Assembly: GCF_020176715.1 (NCBI RefSeq)
Contig: NZ_JAIVMF010000010.1
Coordinates: 62,001 to 126,000, forward strand
Direction of reading: 5' to 3'
Length of the DNA stretch: 64,000 bases
From: Stappia stellulata
GTDB taxonomy: Bacteria; Pseudomonadota; Alphaproteobacteria; Rhizobiales; Stappiaceae
The notes under the pieces were generated by a model. It did not search any database, was not told the DNA's origin, and saw nothing but the letters and a program-made list of their open reading frames with translations. The position numbers and the translations under genes were made by a program. Each line of letters begins with the position of its first letter. The first letter of the stretch is position 1. Positions 8,710 through 15,645 of this stretch are shown in pieces.

Positions 8710-9512
8710 CCGGGACCGCACGCGATCGGCTCGCGCTAAGGCACCGACGCATGCGCAGGGTCCTGCGCGGCGGCCTTCTCGGGAGCGCGGCTGCTATCGG
8801 CCTCGCAGTCAGCCTTGCGCTTGTGCTTCACGCACCGATAACGCGGCTTCGTCTTCCGCTGGCCGACACGCTCGACGCGCCGCGTCCGGTGATATGGGGC
8901 CACAGGGCGAACGGAGGACGCGGGGCGCCGGAGAACAGCCCGGAGGCCGTGGACATCGCGGTCCGTGAAGAGTTCGACGGGATCGAACTCGATGTCTTCT
9001 ATCTCCCCGACGGGGGCGGGCTGGTCGTTGCCCATGACGATCCGCGCGTGGACGGAGCGGCGCCGGGCATCCCCATTGAGCGCTTTCGCTTTCCGCGCGA
9101 CATTCGGGTGTGGCTTGACGCCAAGAACCTCGGCGAGTTGACCGGAACCGAGCTCAACGCCTTTGCCCAGGTGTTGAAAGACCGGGGACTGTCCGGGCGC
9201 AGCTTCATCGAAAGCACGGATATGCGCGCCCTTCAGCGGCTGTCGGGGGAAGGACTGCGAACGGTCCACTGGCTGGTGGGGTGGTCACTCGAGCTTTTGC
9301 CTGTGCTCAAGTTCTACTATGCGATGTCCGGGGTCGAGGGCGTGAGTGTCGACTACCGCCTGGCGCACAAGGTGACACCGCATTTCGAGGGGCGCGGGGT
9401 CTTTACCTTCACGGTGAACGCCCCCGCCGATATTGCCCGCCTGTGTGCCTCCGACGCGATTGCGGTCATCCTGACGGACCTGCCGAACCAGCGCGCCGCC
9501 TGCTCCGACTAG
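8706..9512 (+). CDS. Membrane-anchored glycerophosphodiester phosphodiesterase family protein
   Basis: 268 residues with one N-terminal membrane anchor (about residues 20-45) and a GDPD-like TIM barrel: HRANGGRGAPENSPEA (HR and PEN motif), IELDVFYLPDGGGLVVAHDD (ExDV...HDD) and WLDAKNL replacing the usual LEIK segment. Family members hydrolyse glycerophosphodiesters. It is translationally coupled to the transferase by ATGA overlap, so the two probably act on the same phosphoglycerol-type envelope decoration, one adding and the other trimming or recycling (inference). The metal ligands mostly fit, but the Glu-to-Asp change in the K-containing motif makes full activity uncertain. Confidence 0.78.
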   Translation: MTGTARDRLALRHRRMRRVLRGGLLGSAAAIGLAVSLALVLHAPITRLRLPLADTLDAPRPVIWGHRANGGRGAPENSPEAVDIAVREEFDGIELDVFYLPDGGGLVVAHDDPRVDGAAPGIPIERFRFPRDIRVWLDAKNLGELTGTELNAFAQVLKDRGLSGRSFIESTDMRALQRLSGEGLRTVHWLVGWSLELLPVLKFYYAMSGVEGVSVDYRLAHKVTPHFEGRGVFTFTVNAPADIARLCASDAIAVILTDLPNQRAACSD

Positions 9513-9584
9513 AAAAGGCGCTTGCTGCACCGATCACGCCGCCGTCGTCTTTTGCAACCGGTGCCGCTGCGAGATCGCGCCGTG

Positions 9585-9613
9585 TTGACAGTCGCTGGAA
9601 GCCGGTTGCATTC
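9585..9613 (+). promoter_or_regulatory. Candidate promoter for the His-rich membrane protein
   Basis: TTGACA (9585-9590) is a perfect -35; 17 nt later GCATTC is a poor -10. The start codon is at 9648. Alphaproteobacterial promoters often have weak -10 elements, so this is only plausible. Confidence 0.35.
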
Positions 9614-9647
9614 TGCCGGCCTTGTCATTTTTCGGGGGAAGCAATGC

Positions 9648-10907
9648 ATGTCGGCGATCGAGCATGAGAACGTTCACGGCACCGGTCGGATCCTCGACCG
9701 TTTCTTCACCGTCAACTGGGTGTTCAGCGCTCCCCGGGATCTTGTTTTCCTGATCGGGTCTGTGCTCGCCGGCTGGGCCGTCTTCGGCATCTATCTGCTG
9801 CTTGGCTGGAACATGATCCTGGTCTGGCTGATCTGGGTTATCGTTCTCGACACGCCTCATTTCTTCGCCACCTACAGCCGCACCTATCTCGACCGCCAGG
9901 CGCGGCAGGAAATGCGACCGCTCCTGATCGCCTCGCTCGGCGTCTTCCTCGTCGGTCCGCTGGCCCTGGTGCTGTCCTATGGCCTGCACGGTGTCGGCGC
10001 GAGCTTTTACATGATCCCCTGGTCGCTGTTTCTCATCGGGGTCAGCCTGTGGGCCTATTGGCACATCACCCGCCAGCACTATGGCATCCTGCGGCTTTAT
10101 CACCGCAAGAATGGCGAATGGGGCACGCTCGATGCGCGCATCGATGCCTGGGTACTCTACGGCTGCCTGCTGATTCCCTTCCTGGCGCTGATCGCCCGCC
10201 ATCCGAGCGCGCGCGGTCGCGTCGGCCTGCCGGAAGCCGTGCCGTGGCTGCCGGGCCTTGCCGAGGGGCAGTCGGTCGTGTCCTATCTCGTGGCCCTGCG
10301 CTGGGAGCATATGGTGGTGCTGGCGACGCTCGTGTGCGTCGCGGTTCTTCTGACCGTCTTCGTGGCGCGGCAGGTCTACCGGATTGCCAACGGCGAGCGG
10401 ATCGCCCTTCCCAAGCTGTTGTTCCTGAGCGCGGTCCTGCCGCTGCATCTCTACATGTGCTACTCGGATCACATGCTGGCGACCGGCCTTTTGACCTTCA
10501 CGGTCATCGTCACGATCTATCACGACATCCAGTATCTGGCGATCGTCTGGTTCTACAACCAGAACCGCTACGGCCAGGAAACGCCGGAGGCCTCGAAACG
10601 GACGTTCGGCTTTGCGGCGGTCCTGTCGCGCAACTTCCTCCTTTACCTCGGCTTCGCCATCGTCGCCGTGTCGCTGCCCGTCTGGGGGCTCGGCTGCCTC
10701 ATCAACCGCATTCCCGTCTGCGCGTCGGGCCCGGTCTGGGGCACGGAGACCATTCTCGATACGACGACCTGGATCGCCTTCTACGTGATCTTCACCTCCG
10801 GCTTCCAGATGCACCACTATCTGCTCGACCAGTACATCTGGCGGCCGGGCAAGGACCGGCGCCTGCGCGAGGACCTGAAAATCGAGGAGACCGGCGCGCC
10901 GGCCTGA
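9648..10907 (+). CDS. Histidine-rich multi-pass membrane protein of unknown function
   Basis: 419 residues with roughly ten hydrophobic helices. I do not recognise a named family. Histidines recur next to membrane ends: LDTPHFFATY, YWHITRQHYGILRLYH, RWEHMVV, LPLHLYMCYSDHML, TIYHDIQYL and QMHHYLLDQYIWR. This HxxxxH / HH pattern resembles metal-binding membrane enzymes (desaturase- or hydroxylase-like) or haem/copper membrane proteins, but spacing does not match a standard desaturase. ATG 9648 is preferred over upstream starts because GGGGGAAG precedes it and the protein then begins with a soluble MSAIEHENVHGTG. Single-gene unit after the GDPD gene. Confidence 0.7.
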   Translation: MSAIEHENVHGTGRILDRFFTVNWVFSAPRDLVFLIGSVLAGWAVFGIYLLLGWNMILVWLIWVIVLDTPHFFATYSRTYLDRQARQEMRPLLIASLGVFLVGPLALVLSYGLHGVGASFYMIPWSLFLIGVSLWAYWHITRQHYGILRLYHRKNGEWGTLDARIDAWVLYGCLLIPFLALIARHPSARGRVGLPEAVPWLPGLAEGQSVVSYLVALRWEHMVVLATLVCVAVLLTVFVARQVYRIANGERIALPKLLFLSAVLPLHLYMCYSDHMLATGLLTFTVIVTIYHDIQYLAIVWFYNQNRYGQETPEASKRTFGFAAVLSRNFLLYLGFAIVAVSLPVWGLGCLINRIPVCASGPVWGTETILDTTTWIAFYVIFTSGFQMHHYLLDQYIWRPGKDRRLREDLKIEETGAPA

Positions 10908-11076
10908 TCTTTGGAGTGCATCGCGCGCCCACCCGCATGCTGCGTCGGTGGGCGCGCGACCTTGTCGATATAAATCTAGAATTGCAGAGGCGTTTAATTG
11001 CACCAAAAAGTTCTTACATGAAGCCGGTCAAACCGTGTCCGCCGGGCACGGGCAACAGGCCTCATGGAGACCGCCG

Positions 11077-11979
11077 ATGCTTTCCAGACACTCAGACCAG
11101 ATGCAGCGCGCCGCGCAGGCGTTCGACGATCTGCTTGTCGCCGCGATCTTTCGCAAATGGGCCGCGATCGCGGCGGATACCGTGCGTCCGGGCCGCGACG
11201 CGCGGCTGCTCGACATTGCCTGCGGCACGGGCGTCCTGACCCGCGAGCTGGCCGCGCGGACCGGCGATCCCGGTCGCGTGACCGGTATCGATTCCAATGC
11301 GGCCATGCTGGATGTGGCCCGCCAGCTTGCCCCGCGCATCGACTGGCAACTGGCCGACGCAACGGCGCTTCCCTTCAAGGCGGGCAGTTTCGATCATGTG
11401 TTCTGCCAGTTCGGGCTGATGCTGTTTGACGATCCGGAGGCCGCGCTCGGCGAGATGTGGCGCGTCCTGCGTCCGGGCGGCCAACTGACGGTGCTGGTGT
11501 TCGACGAGCTGGACCGCAATCCGATCTACGAGGCGATTGCCGGGGTCTACGAGGAGTGGATCGGGCCCGCGCTGTCGGACTCCCTGCGTGCCGCCTTCTC
11601 GCTCGGACGCCGGCAGGACCTGGCCTCCCTGTTCGACCGGTCCGCAACGGCGCCCGCCCGCATCGAGGGCCGTCATATCCTGGCCGAATTCGCTTCCGTC
11701 GAGGCATTGGTCAATTCCGACGTCAAGGGATGGTTTCCCTTCTCCGGCATCGTCCTCAAGCAGGAGGTGATCGACGCGATCACCGCTGACATGACACGGT
11801 GCCTTGCATCCCACGTTCAGGACGACGGGCGTGTGGTCTTCCGGATCGATGCCCATCTTGTGACCGTCGACCGGCCGGCGACGGCGGTCCGGAGCGGGCA
11901 GTCGATTGGCGAGGATGTCTCGCCGAGGTCCGTCTTTCCGGACACGGACACATCCGCGATCCGGCCCCTGTTGAACTGA
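11077..11979 (+). CDS. Class I SAM-dependent methyltransferase
   Basis: 300 residues. The Rossmann SAM site is clear: LLDIACGTGVLTRELA (motif I), VTGIDSNAAMLDVARQ (motif II, acidic end of strand 2), WQLADATALPF and the post-IV segment MWRVLRPGGQLTVLVFD. This is the UbiE/Methyltransf_11 pattern. ATG 11077 has GGAGA 6 nt upstream; the longer ATG at 10948 lacks support. The long C-terminal region (about residue 170 on) probably forms the substrate pocket; substrate unknown. No obvious operon partner. Confidence 0.85.
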   Translation: MLSRHSDQMQRAAQAFDDLLVAAIFRKWAAIAADTVRPGRDARLLDIACGTGVLTRELAARTGDPGRVTGIDSNAAMLDVARQLAPRIDWQLADATALPFKAGSFDHVFCQFGLMLFDDPEAALGEMWRVLRPGGQLTVLVFDELDRNPIYEAIAGVYEEWIGPALSDSLRAAFSLGRRQDLASLFDRSATAPARIEGRHILAEFASVEALVNSDVKGWFPFSGIVLKQEVIDAITADMTRCLASHVQDDGRVVFRIDAHLVTVDRPATAVRSGQSIGEDVSPRSVFPDTDTSAIRPLLN

Positions 11980-12155
11980 CGCGCTGCGGACAGTCGGGGC
12001 AGGTCGCACACACACGGCCGTGGCGCCAACCGGCGGCACGGCCGTTTTGCACGTGGATCCGGCGCCCCGGCGGTTGCGTCCCGGTCCTCCTCCGCGCCAT
12101 GCTGGAAGCCGGCGCGTCGGACAGTGTGTCGGCGAAGCGGAAAGGCGGTGGCGGA

Positions 12156-12578
12156 ATGAACGAAGCGTATGAAACCGGCGCTGCCCCGACCGACTACCGG
12201 CTGAGGCGTTTGCTGGAAGTCTATTATGATCTGACCCTGCAGATGCAGGACCGGCTCGGCGCGGGCGACGCGAACGATGTCCTGCTGCTCGTGCTCGTCG
12301 CCATCGGCGACTTGCGCGGGGCGCCGATGGATGCCGAACTGCTGGCCGAAAAGCTGGAAAGCTCGCGCTCGACCGTCGAGCGCCGCCTGAAACCCTATCT
12401 GGAGCACGGCACGGTGCGCAAAGGACGACGGGGAAAATCCGTCGTCTACCTGTTCGATACGAACGCAAGGCCCCGAAGCACGACCGGCGCGGGCGTGAAC
12501 CCGAAAGCCGATGCCGACATGACGATCGGCATGGTACGGGCGCTGATGACCGCGGTTTTCGACATTGCAACGGACTGA
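12156..12578 (+). CDS. Winged-helix DNA-binding protein, paralogue 1
   Basis: 140 residues: an N-terminal helix (YRLRRLLEVYYDLTLQM), then a MarR-like winged helix with helix-turn-helix MDAELLAEKLESSRSTVERRLKPYLEHG and wing TVRKGRRGKSVVYLFD. A C-terminal helix (IGMVRALMTAVFDI) probably dimerises. ATG 12156 is preceded only by GGCGG, a weak site. It has the same length and domain order as the gene at 12748 (LYEMFFSLMFRFM / STARRKIERMCSEGVLDVRK), so the two look like a diverged tandem duplication. Ligand and targets unknown. Confidence 0.75.
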   Translation: MNEAYETGAAPTDYRLRRLLEVYYDLTLQMQDRLGAGDANDVLLLVLVAIGDLRGAPMDAELLAEKLESSRSTVERRLKPYLEHGTVRKGRRGKSVVYLFDTNARPRSTTGAGVNPKADADMTIGMVRALMTAVFDIATD

Positions 12579-12609
12579 GTGTTGCAAGCGTATTCAGCCG
12601 GAAACATGT

Positions 12610-12626
12610 GGAAAACCATATTTTCC
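12610..12626. promoter_or_regulatory. AT-rich inverted repeat between the two winged-helix genes
   Basis: GGAAAA-CCATA-TTTTCC, perfect 6-bp arms around a 5-nt centre, 32 bp after the first gene. It could be an operator or a weak terminator; no T run follows. Confidence 0.35.
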
Positions 12627-12709
12627 CACTGTTTTATGGCCTGTAACCTAACGGCATCCGTGCGCCTGCGCGTTGCAAGAGGTTGAAACACACCGAAAAC
12701 CACGCAACC

Positions 12710-12726
12710 TTCGTCATATTGACGAA
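12710..12726. promoter_or_regulatory. Perfect operator-like palindrome before second winged-helix gene
   Basis: TTCGTCA-TAT-TGACGAA is a perfect 7-3-7 inverted repeat ending 5 bp before the Shine-Dalgarno GAGGGGGAG of the gene at 12748. Its size and position suit binding of a dimeric winged-helix regulator, so autoregulation is likely (inference). Confidence 0.55.
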
Positions 12727-12747
12727 GAAACGAGGGGGAGAGTTGGC

Positions 12748-13170
12748 GTGTCGACTCAGAACGACGGATTGCCGACTCAGGCGCATCGGATCCTGCGGCT
12801 CTACGAGATGTTCTTCAGCCTGATGTTCCGCTTCATGGAAGAGTATGAGGTGGATGACCTTGGGCAACTCATGATCCTGACAACAATAGCGATTGCGAAT
12901 GCCAACAAGGTCGATCCGGATTTGGAAACAATTTCTGAAGAAACCAATATCCCTTACTCTACGGCGCGGCGGAAGATCGAAAGAATGTGTTCGGAAGGCG
13001 TTCTGGATGTGCGTAAGGAGAATCAAAAACTTCTCTTTTCTATTTCGAAATCAATGAACTTTGCACATCCGGATCAAATTGAAGAAAAAATTAATAAAAG
13101 ATTTCAGAATGAAGTAATGGATATTGTTACGAAGTCGGTTTCTGCAATAATACTGGAAAGAAAAAAGTAA
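12748..13170 (+). CDS. Winged-helix DNA-binding protein, paralogue 2
   Basis: 140 residues starting at GTG 12748, chosen because GAGGGGGAG lies 7 nt upstream; a TTG-initiated upstream extension is not supported. Core HTH is DLETISEETNIPYSTARRKIERMCSEGVLDV, with wing RKENQKLLFSISKS and a charged C-terminal helix ending ILERKK. Same length and layout as paralogue 1. The 3' half is markedly AT-richer than neighbouring genes and rich in Lys, Asn and Ile codons, so either it was acquired from a lower-GC source or it has drifted. A palindromic operator-like site sits just upstream. Confidence 0.75.
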   Translation: MSTQNDGLPTQAHRILRLYEMFFSLMFRFMEEYEVDDLGQLMILTTIAIANANKVDPDLETISEETNIPYSTARRKIERMCSEGVLDVRKENQKLLFSISKSMNFAHPDQIEEKINKRFQNEVMDIVTKSVSAIILERKK

Positions 13171-13195
13171 AATTCAAAATGAAAATGCATATTGA

Positions 13196-13229
13196 TTGAC
13201 CTATTAATGAATTGTTAACTATAACTTAG
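13196..13229 (+). promoter_or_regulatory. gcrA promoter with CtrA-like site over the -10
   Basis: TTGACC (13196-13201), 18-nt spacer, TATAAC (13220-13225). A near-consensus CtrA box, TTAA-CTATAAC-TTAG (13215-13229; last base differs from TTAA), covers the -10 element, a geometry suited to repression. CtrA represses gcrA in Caulobacter. This promoter predicts a leader of about 200 nt before the ATG at 13432; the leader shows no recognised riboswitch. Confidence 0.6.
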
Positions 13230-13431
13230 CCATAGTCGATGGCGAGTTCATCGAAGGTAGCGTAACGAAGCGGACGAGGTCCGCACATCGTCGATCACCG
13301 CGATCTCAATCGCGAAATGGGCACAACGAAACGTCGGTAACCGCCGATGCCGCCGCAAGGCGGCTTGGCGGAACGGGACCCGCTGTCTCTGCGCAACGGG
13401 ATCTTTCGACCAAAAAGACCAGGGGCTTCAC

Positions 13432-13977
13432 ATGGCTTGGACGACCGAACGCGAAGATCTTTTGAGGAAACTTTGGCTTCAGGGCCTGAGCGCCAGCCAG
13501 ATCGCATATGTCATGGCGGGTGTTACCCGCAATGCGGTGATCGGCAAGGCGCATCGCATGGGGCTTCCGAAACGGTCTCCGGCCACGAGCCATCGTCCAA
13601 AGCAGCGCGTTCAGCGTGGCAAGCCGTCGCTGGCTTGCGTCGGCGGCAAGCCGGCGGTGCGTGAAAGCCTTTCCGGTGCCCGGCCCCGCAGCCGCTACGA
13701 TCTCGATCTCGAGGCCTCTGCCTTCGAGGCGGAACATTCCATCGTCTCGTCGGAGGACCGCGTCACGCTGATGACGCTGACCAGCAAGACCTGCAAGTGG
13801 CCGATTGGCGATCCGTCGGATGCGGATTTCCACTTCTGCAGCCGCGATGCCGACAATGGCCGCTCCTACTGCGAGTTCCACCATCGTCTCGCCTATCAGG
13901 GCATCCGCCGCCGGCGTAGCAGCGACGTGCAGCCGGAGATCAAGCGGATCGCGACGATGCGGGCCATCGCGGTCTGA
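13432..13977 (+). CDS. gcrA: Cell-cycle regulator GcrA
   Basis: 181 residues. The N-terminal DNA-binding motif MAWTTEREDLLRKLWLQG, then LSASQIAYVMAGVTRNAVIGKAHR, is diagnostic for GcrA. A variable Arg/Lys linker leads to the C-terminal domain TCKWPIGDPSDADFHFC and YCEFHHRLAYQG, which contacts sigma-70 region 2. GcrA activates promoters carrying CcrM-methylated GANTC sites. ATG 13432 is preceded by AGGGGC. Monocistronic, followed by terminator-like repeats. Confidence 0.97.
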   Translation: MAWTTEREDLLRKLWLQGLSASQIAYVMAGVTRNAVIGKAHRMGLPKRSPATSHRPKQRVQRGKPSLACVGGKPAVRESLSGARPRSRYDLDLEASAFEAEHSIVSSEDRVTLMTLTSKTCKWPIGDPSDADFHFCSRDADNGRSYCEFHHRLAYQGIRRRRSSDVQPEIKRIATMRAIAV

Positions 13978-14060
13978 GCGCAGTCACAACAAGTCGATCA
14001 CAAAGCTACGGGTATTCGTCGTCTGGTTCTCCCTCCCAAGCAGCCGATGTTTGCCCCGGC

Positions 14061-14226
14061 GGGGCCGGTGTTCCGGCCCCGCCATTTTTATCTGCGCCCT
14101 GCCGGGCGCGGGGCCGGTGTTCCGGCCCCGCCATTTTTATCTGCGCCCTGCCGGGCGCGGGGCCGGTGTTCCGGCCCCGCCATTTTTATCTGCGCCCTGC
14201 TGGGCGCGGGGCCGGCGGTCCGGCCG
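14061..14226 (+). repeat. 49-bp tandem repeat containing terminator-like hairpins (3 copies plus partial)
   Basis: Units begin at 14061, 14110 and 14159, nearly identical, with a decayed fourth start at 14208. Each unit has GGGGCCGG-TGTT-CCGGCCCC followed by GCCATTTTTAT, a Rho-independent terminator shape, and then a second dyad, GCGCCC-TGCC-GGGCGC. The array lies 83 bp after gcrA, so it serves as its terminator in triplicate. The third copy has one change (CTGCTGGGCGC). Not a CRISPR: units are contiguous with no spacers. Confidence 0.85.
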
Positions 14227-14268
14227 TGGTTCAGGTTGCTGACAAAACGCGAGAGGCAGACTTGCGTC

Positions 14269-14300
14269 ATCCCGGGCAAGGCGAAGCCGCGACCCGGGAT
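14269..14300. repeat. REP-like inverted repeat
   Basis: ATCCCGGG (14269-14276) and CCCGGGAT (14293-14300) flank a 16-nt loop, preceded by GTC. The GTCATCCCGGG...CCCGGGAT form is the look of a dispersed intergenic repeat. Confidence 0.5.
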
Positions 14301-14357
14301 CGGAGAGCCGAGAGACTGTGTTGCTCAAGCCCGAAAACCGCCGTCCGTGCCTCGCCG

Positions 14358-14391
14358 ATTCCGGTTCGCCGCGTGAGCGGCGAACCGGAAT
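14358..14391. repeat. Perfect 15-bp palindrome, REP-like
   Basis: Left arm 14358-14372 and right arm 14377-14391 are perfect complements (ATTCCGGTTCGCCGC and its reverse complement) around GTGA, followed by GACGAC. It resembles the neighbouring GTCATCCCGGG element in layout and may also act as the terminator of convergent transcription. Confidence 0.6.
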
Positions 14392-14436
14392 GACGACACT
14401 GCGGAGCCTTGACGGCGCCCGCGGCGGGATCGGCGC

Positions 14437-15591
14437 TCAGACGGCCTTCATCGCCTCGCGTGCAATGATCAGCCGCTGGATTTCCGAGGTTCCCTCGTAG
14501 ATCGTGGTGATCCTTGCGTCGCGGGCGAAGCGCTCCAACGGATAGTCCTGGATGTAGCCGGCGCCGCCGTGAAGCTGCAGCGCGCTGTAGGTGGCGCGCT
14601 GGGCCGCTTCGGAGGAGAAGAGCTTCGCCATCGAGGCCTCGCGGGCAAACGGCTTGCCGGCATCCTTGAGCGCCGCCGCCTGCAGGATCAGCAGGCGCGC
14701 GGCTTCCAGCTCGGTTTCCCGATCCGCGATCATCCATTGCACGCCCTGCATGTCGGCGATGGCGCGGCCGAACTGCCGGCGCTCCGCCACATAGGCCTTG
14801 GCCCGCTCCATCGCCGCGCGGGCGATGCCGAGCGCAAGCGCCGCGATGCCGATGCGTCCGCCGGCGAGCTCGCCGACGGCGATGCGAAAGCCGTCGTTCT
14901 CCTTGCCCATCACCGCGCTCGTCGGGACCCGGCAATCCTGGAACACCACCTCGTTGGTGGCAGATCCGGTTTGCCCCATCTTCTTTTCCGCCTTGCCGAT
15001 GACCAGCCCCGGCGTGCCGGCTTCAACGAGAAAGCAGGTGATGCCCTTGCCCTTGGGCGCGTCCGGGTCGGTGACGGCCCAGACGACGAAGACGCCGGCA
15101 TATTCGGCCGAGGTGATGTAGAGCTTGGTGCCGTTCAGCACATAGTGATTGCCGTCGAGGACGGCACGGGTCTTCATCGCAGACGGATCCGAGCCCGCGC
15201 CGGCTTCCGTCAGGCAGAAGGCGCCGGCGGAATAGGTGCCGTCGGTCAGCTTCGGCAGATAGGCTTCGCGCTGCTCGTTTGAGCCGACCGCCTGGATAAC
15301 TTCCGCCACCATGTTGGAGACCGAGACGGTGACGCCGGTCGCGGCACAGGCACGCCCGATTTCCTCCACCGCCAGCGCGAAGGCCACGGTTCCGGCTTCC
15401 GTTCCGCCATGGTCCGCCGATACGTTGAGACCCATGTAGCCGTTTTCGGCGAGCATCTTCAGATTGGCCAGAAAGGCTTCGCGCCCGTCGCCCCGGTCGA
15501 GCGTTTCGGCCAGCGGCGCGATTTTGTCCTCTGCCAGTTTCCGCGCGGTGTCCTGGATGAGATACTCTTCTTCGCTCAATGAAAACTGCAT
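14437..15591 (-). CDS. Acyl-CoA dehydrogenase
   Basis: 384-residue FAD-dependent enzyme that introduces the alpha-beta double bond into acyl-CoA and passes electrons to ETF. Visible signatures: FCLTEAGAGSDPSAMKT (FAD/substrate), LYITSAEYAGVFVVWA, YVAERRQFGRAIADMQGVQ, LQLHGGAGYIQDYPLERFARDARI and the catalytic-base segment IYEGTSEIQR (Glu about 366). The position of the base fits short/medium-chain or branched-chain enzymes. ATG 15591 has AAAGGA 8 nt upstream; the frame stays open far upstream across dctB but without meaningful sequence. Divergent from dctB with 54 bp between the starts. Confidence 0.95.
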   Translation of the reverse strand: MQFSLSEEEYLIQDTARKLAEDKIAPLAETLDRGDGREAFLANLKMLAENGYMGLNVSADHGGTEAGTVAFALAVEEIGRACAATGVTVSVSNMVAEVIQAVGSNEQREAYLPKLTDGTYSAGAFCLTEAGAGSDPSAMKTRAVLDGNHYVLNGTKLYITSAEYAGVFVVWAVTDPDAPKGKGITCFLVEAGTPGLVIGKAEKKMGQTGSATNEVVFQDCRVPTSAVMGKENDGFRIAVGELAGGRIGIAALALGIARAAMERAKAYVAERRQFGRAIADMQGVQWMIADRETELEAARLLILQAAALKDAGKPFAREASMAKLFSSEAAQRATYSALQLHGGAGYIQDYPLERFARDARITTIYEGTSEIQRLIIAREAMKAV

Positions 15592-15645
15592 CGGCGTCCT
15601 TTCCGGTCTTAAACGGCCCTGGGGCGCGGTGCCGCTGGAAGCACC

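Larger units (their letters stand above)
13978..14436. other. Gene-free interval carrying three repeat types
   Basis: About 460 bp between gcrA and the convergent acyl-CoA dehydrogenase gene. It holds the 49-bp tandem repeat and two REP-like palindromes listed separately. ORFs in it are only translations of the repeat and are not genes. Confidence 0.7.

Noticed and set aside
14061-14226. Possible CRISPR array
   Set aside because: Units are directly contiguous, 49 bp each, with terminator hairpins and no unique spacers; no cas genes.
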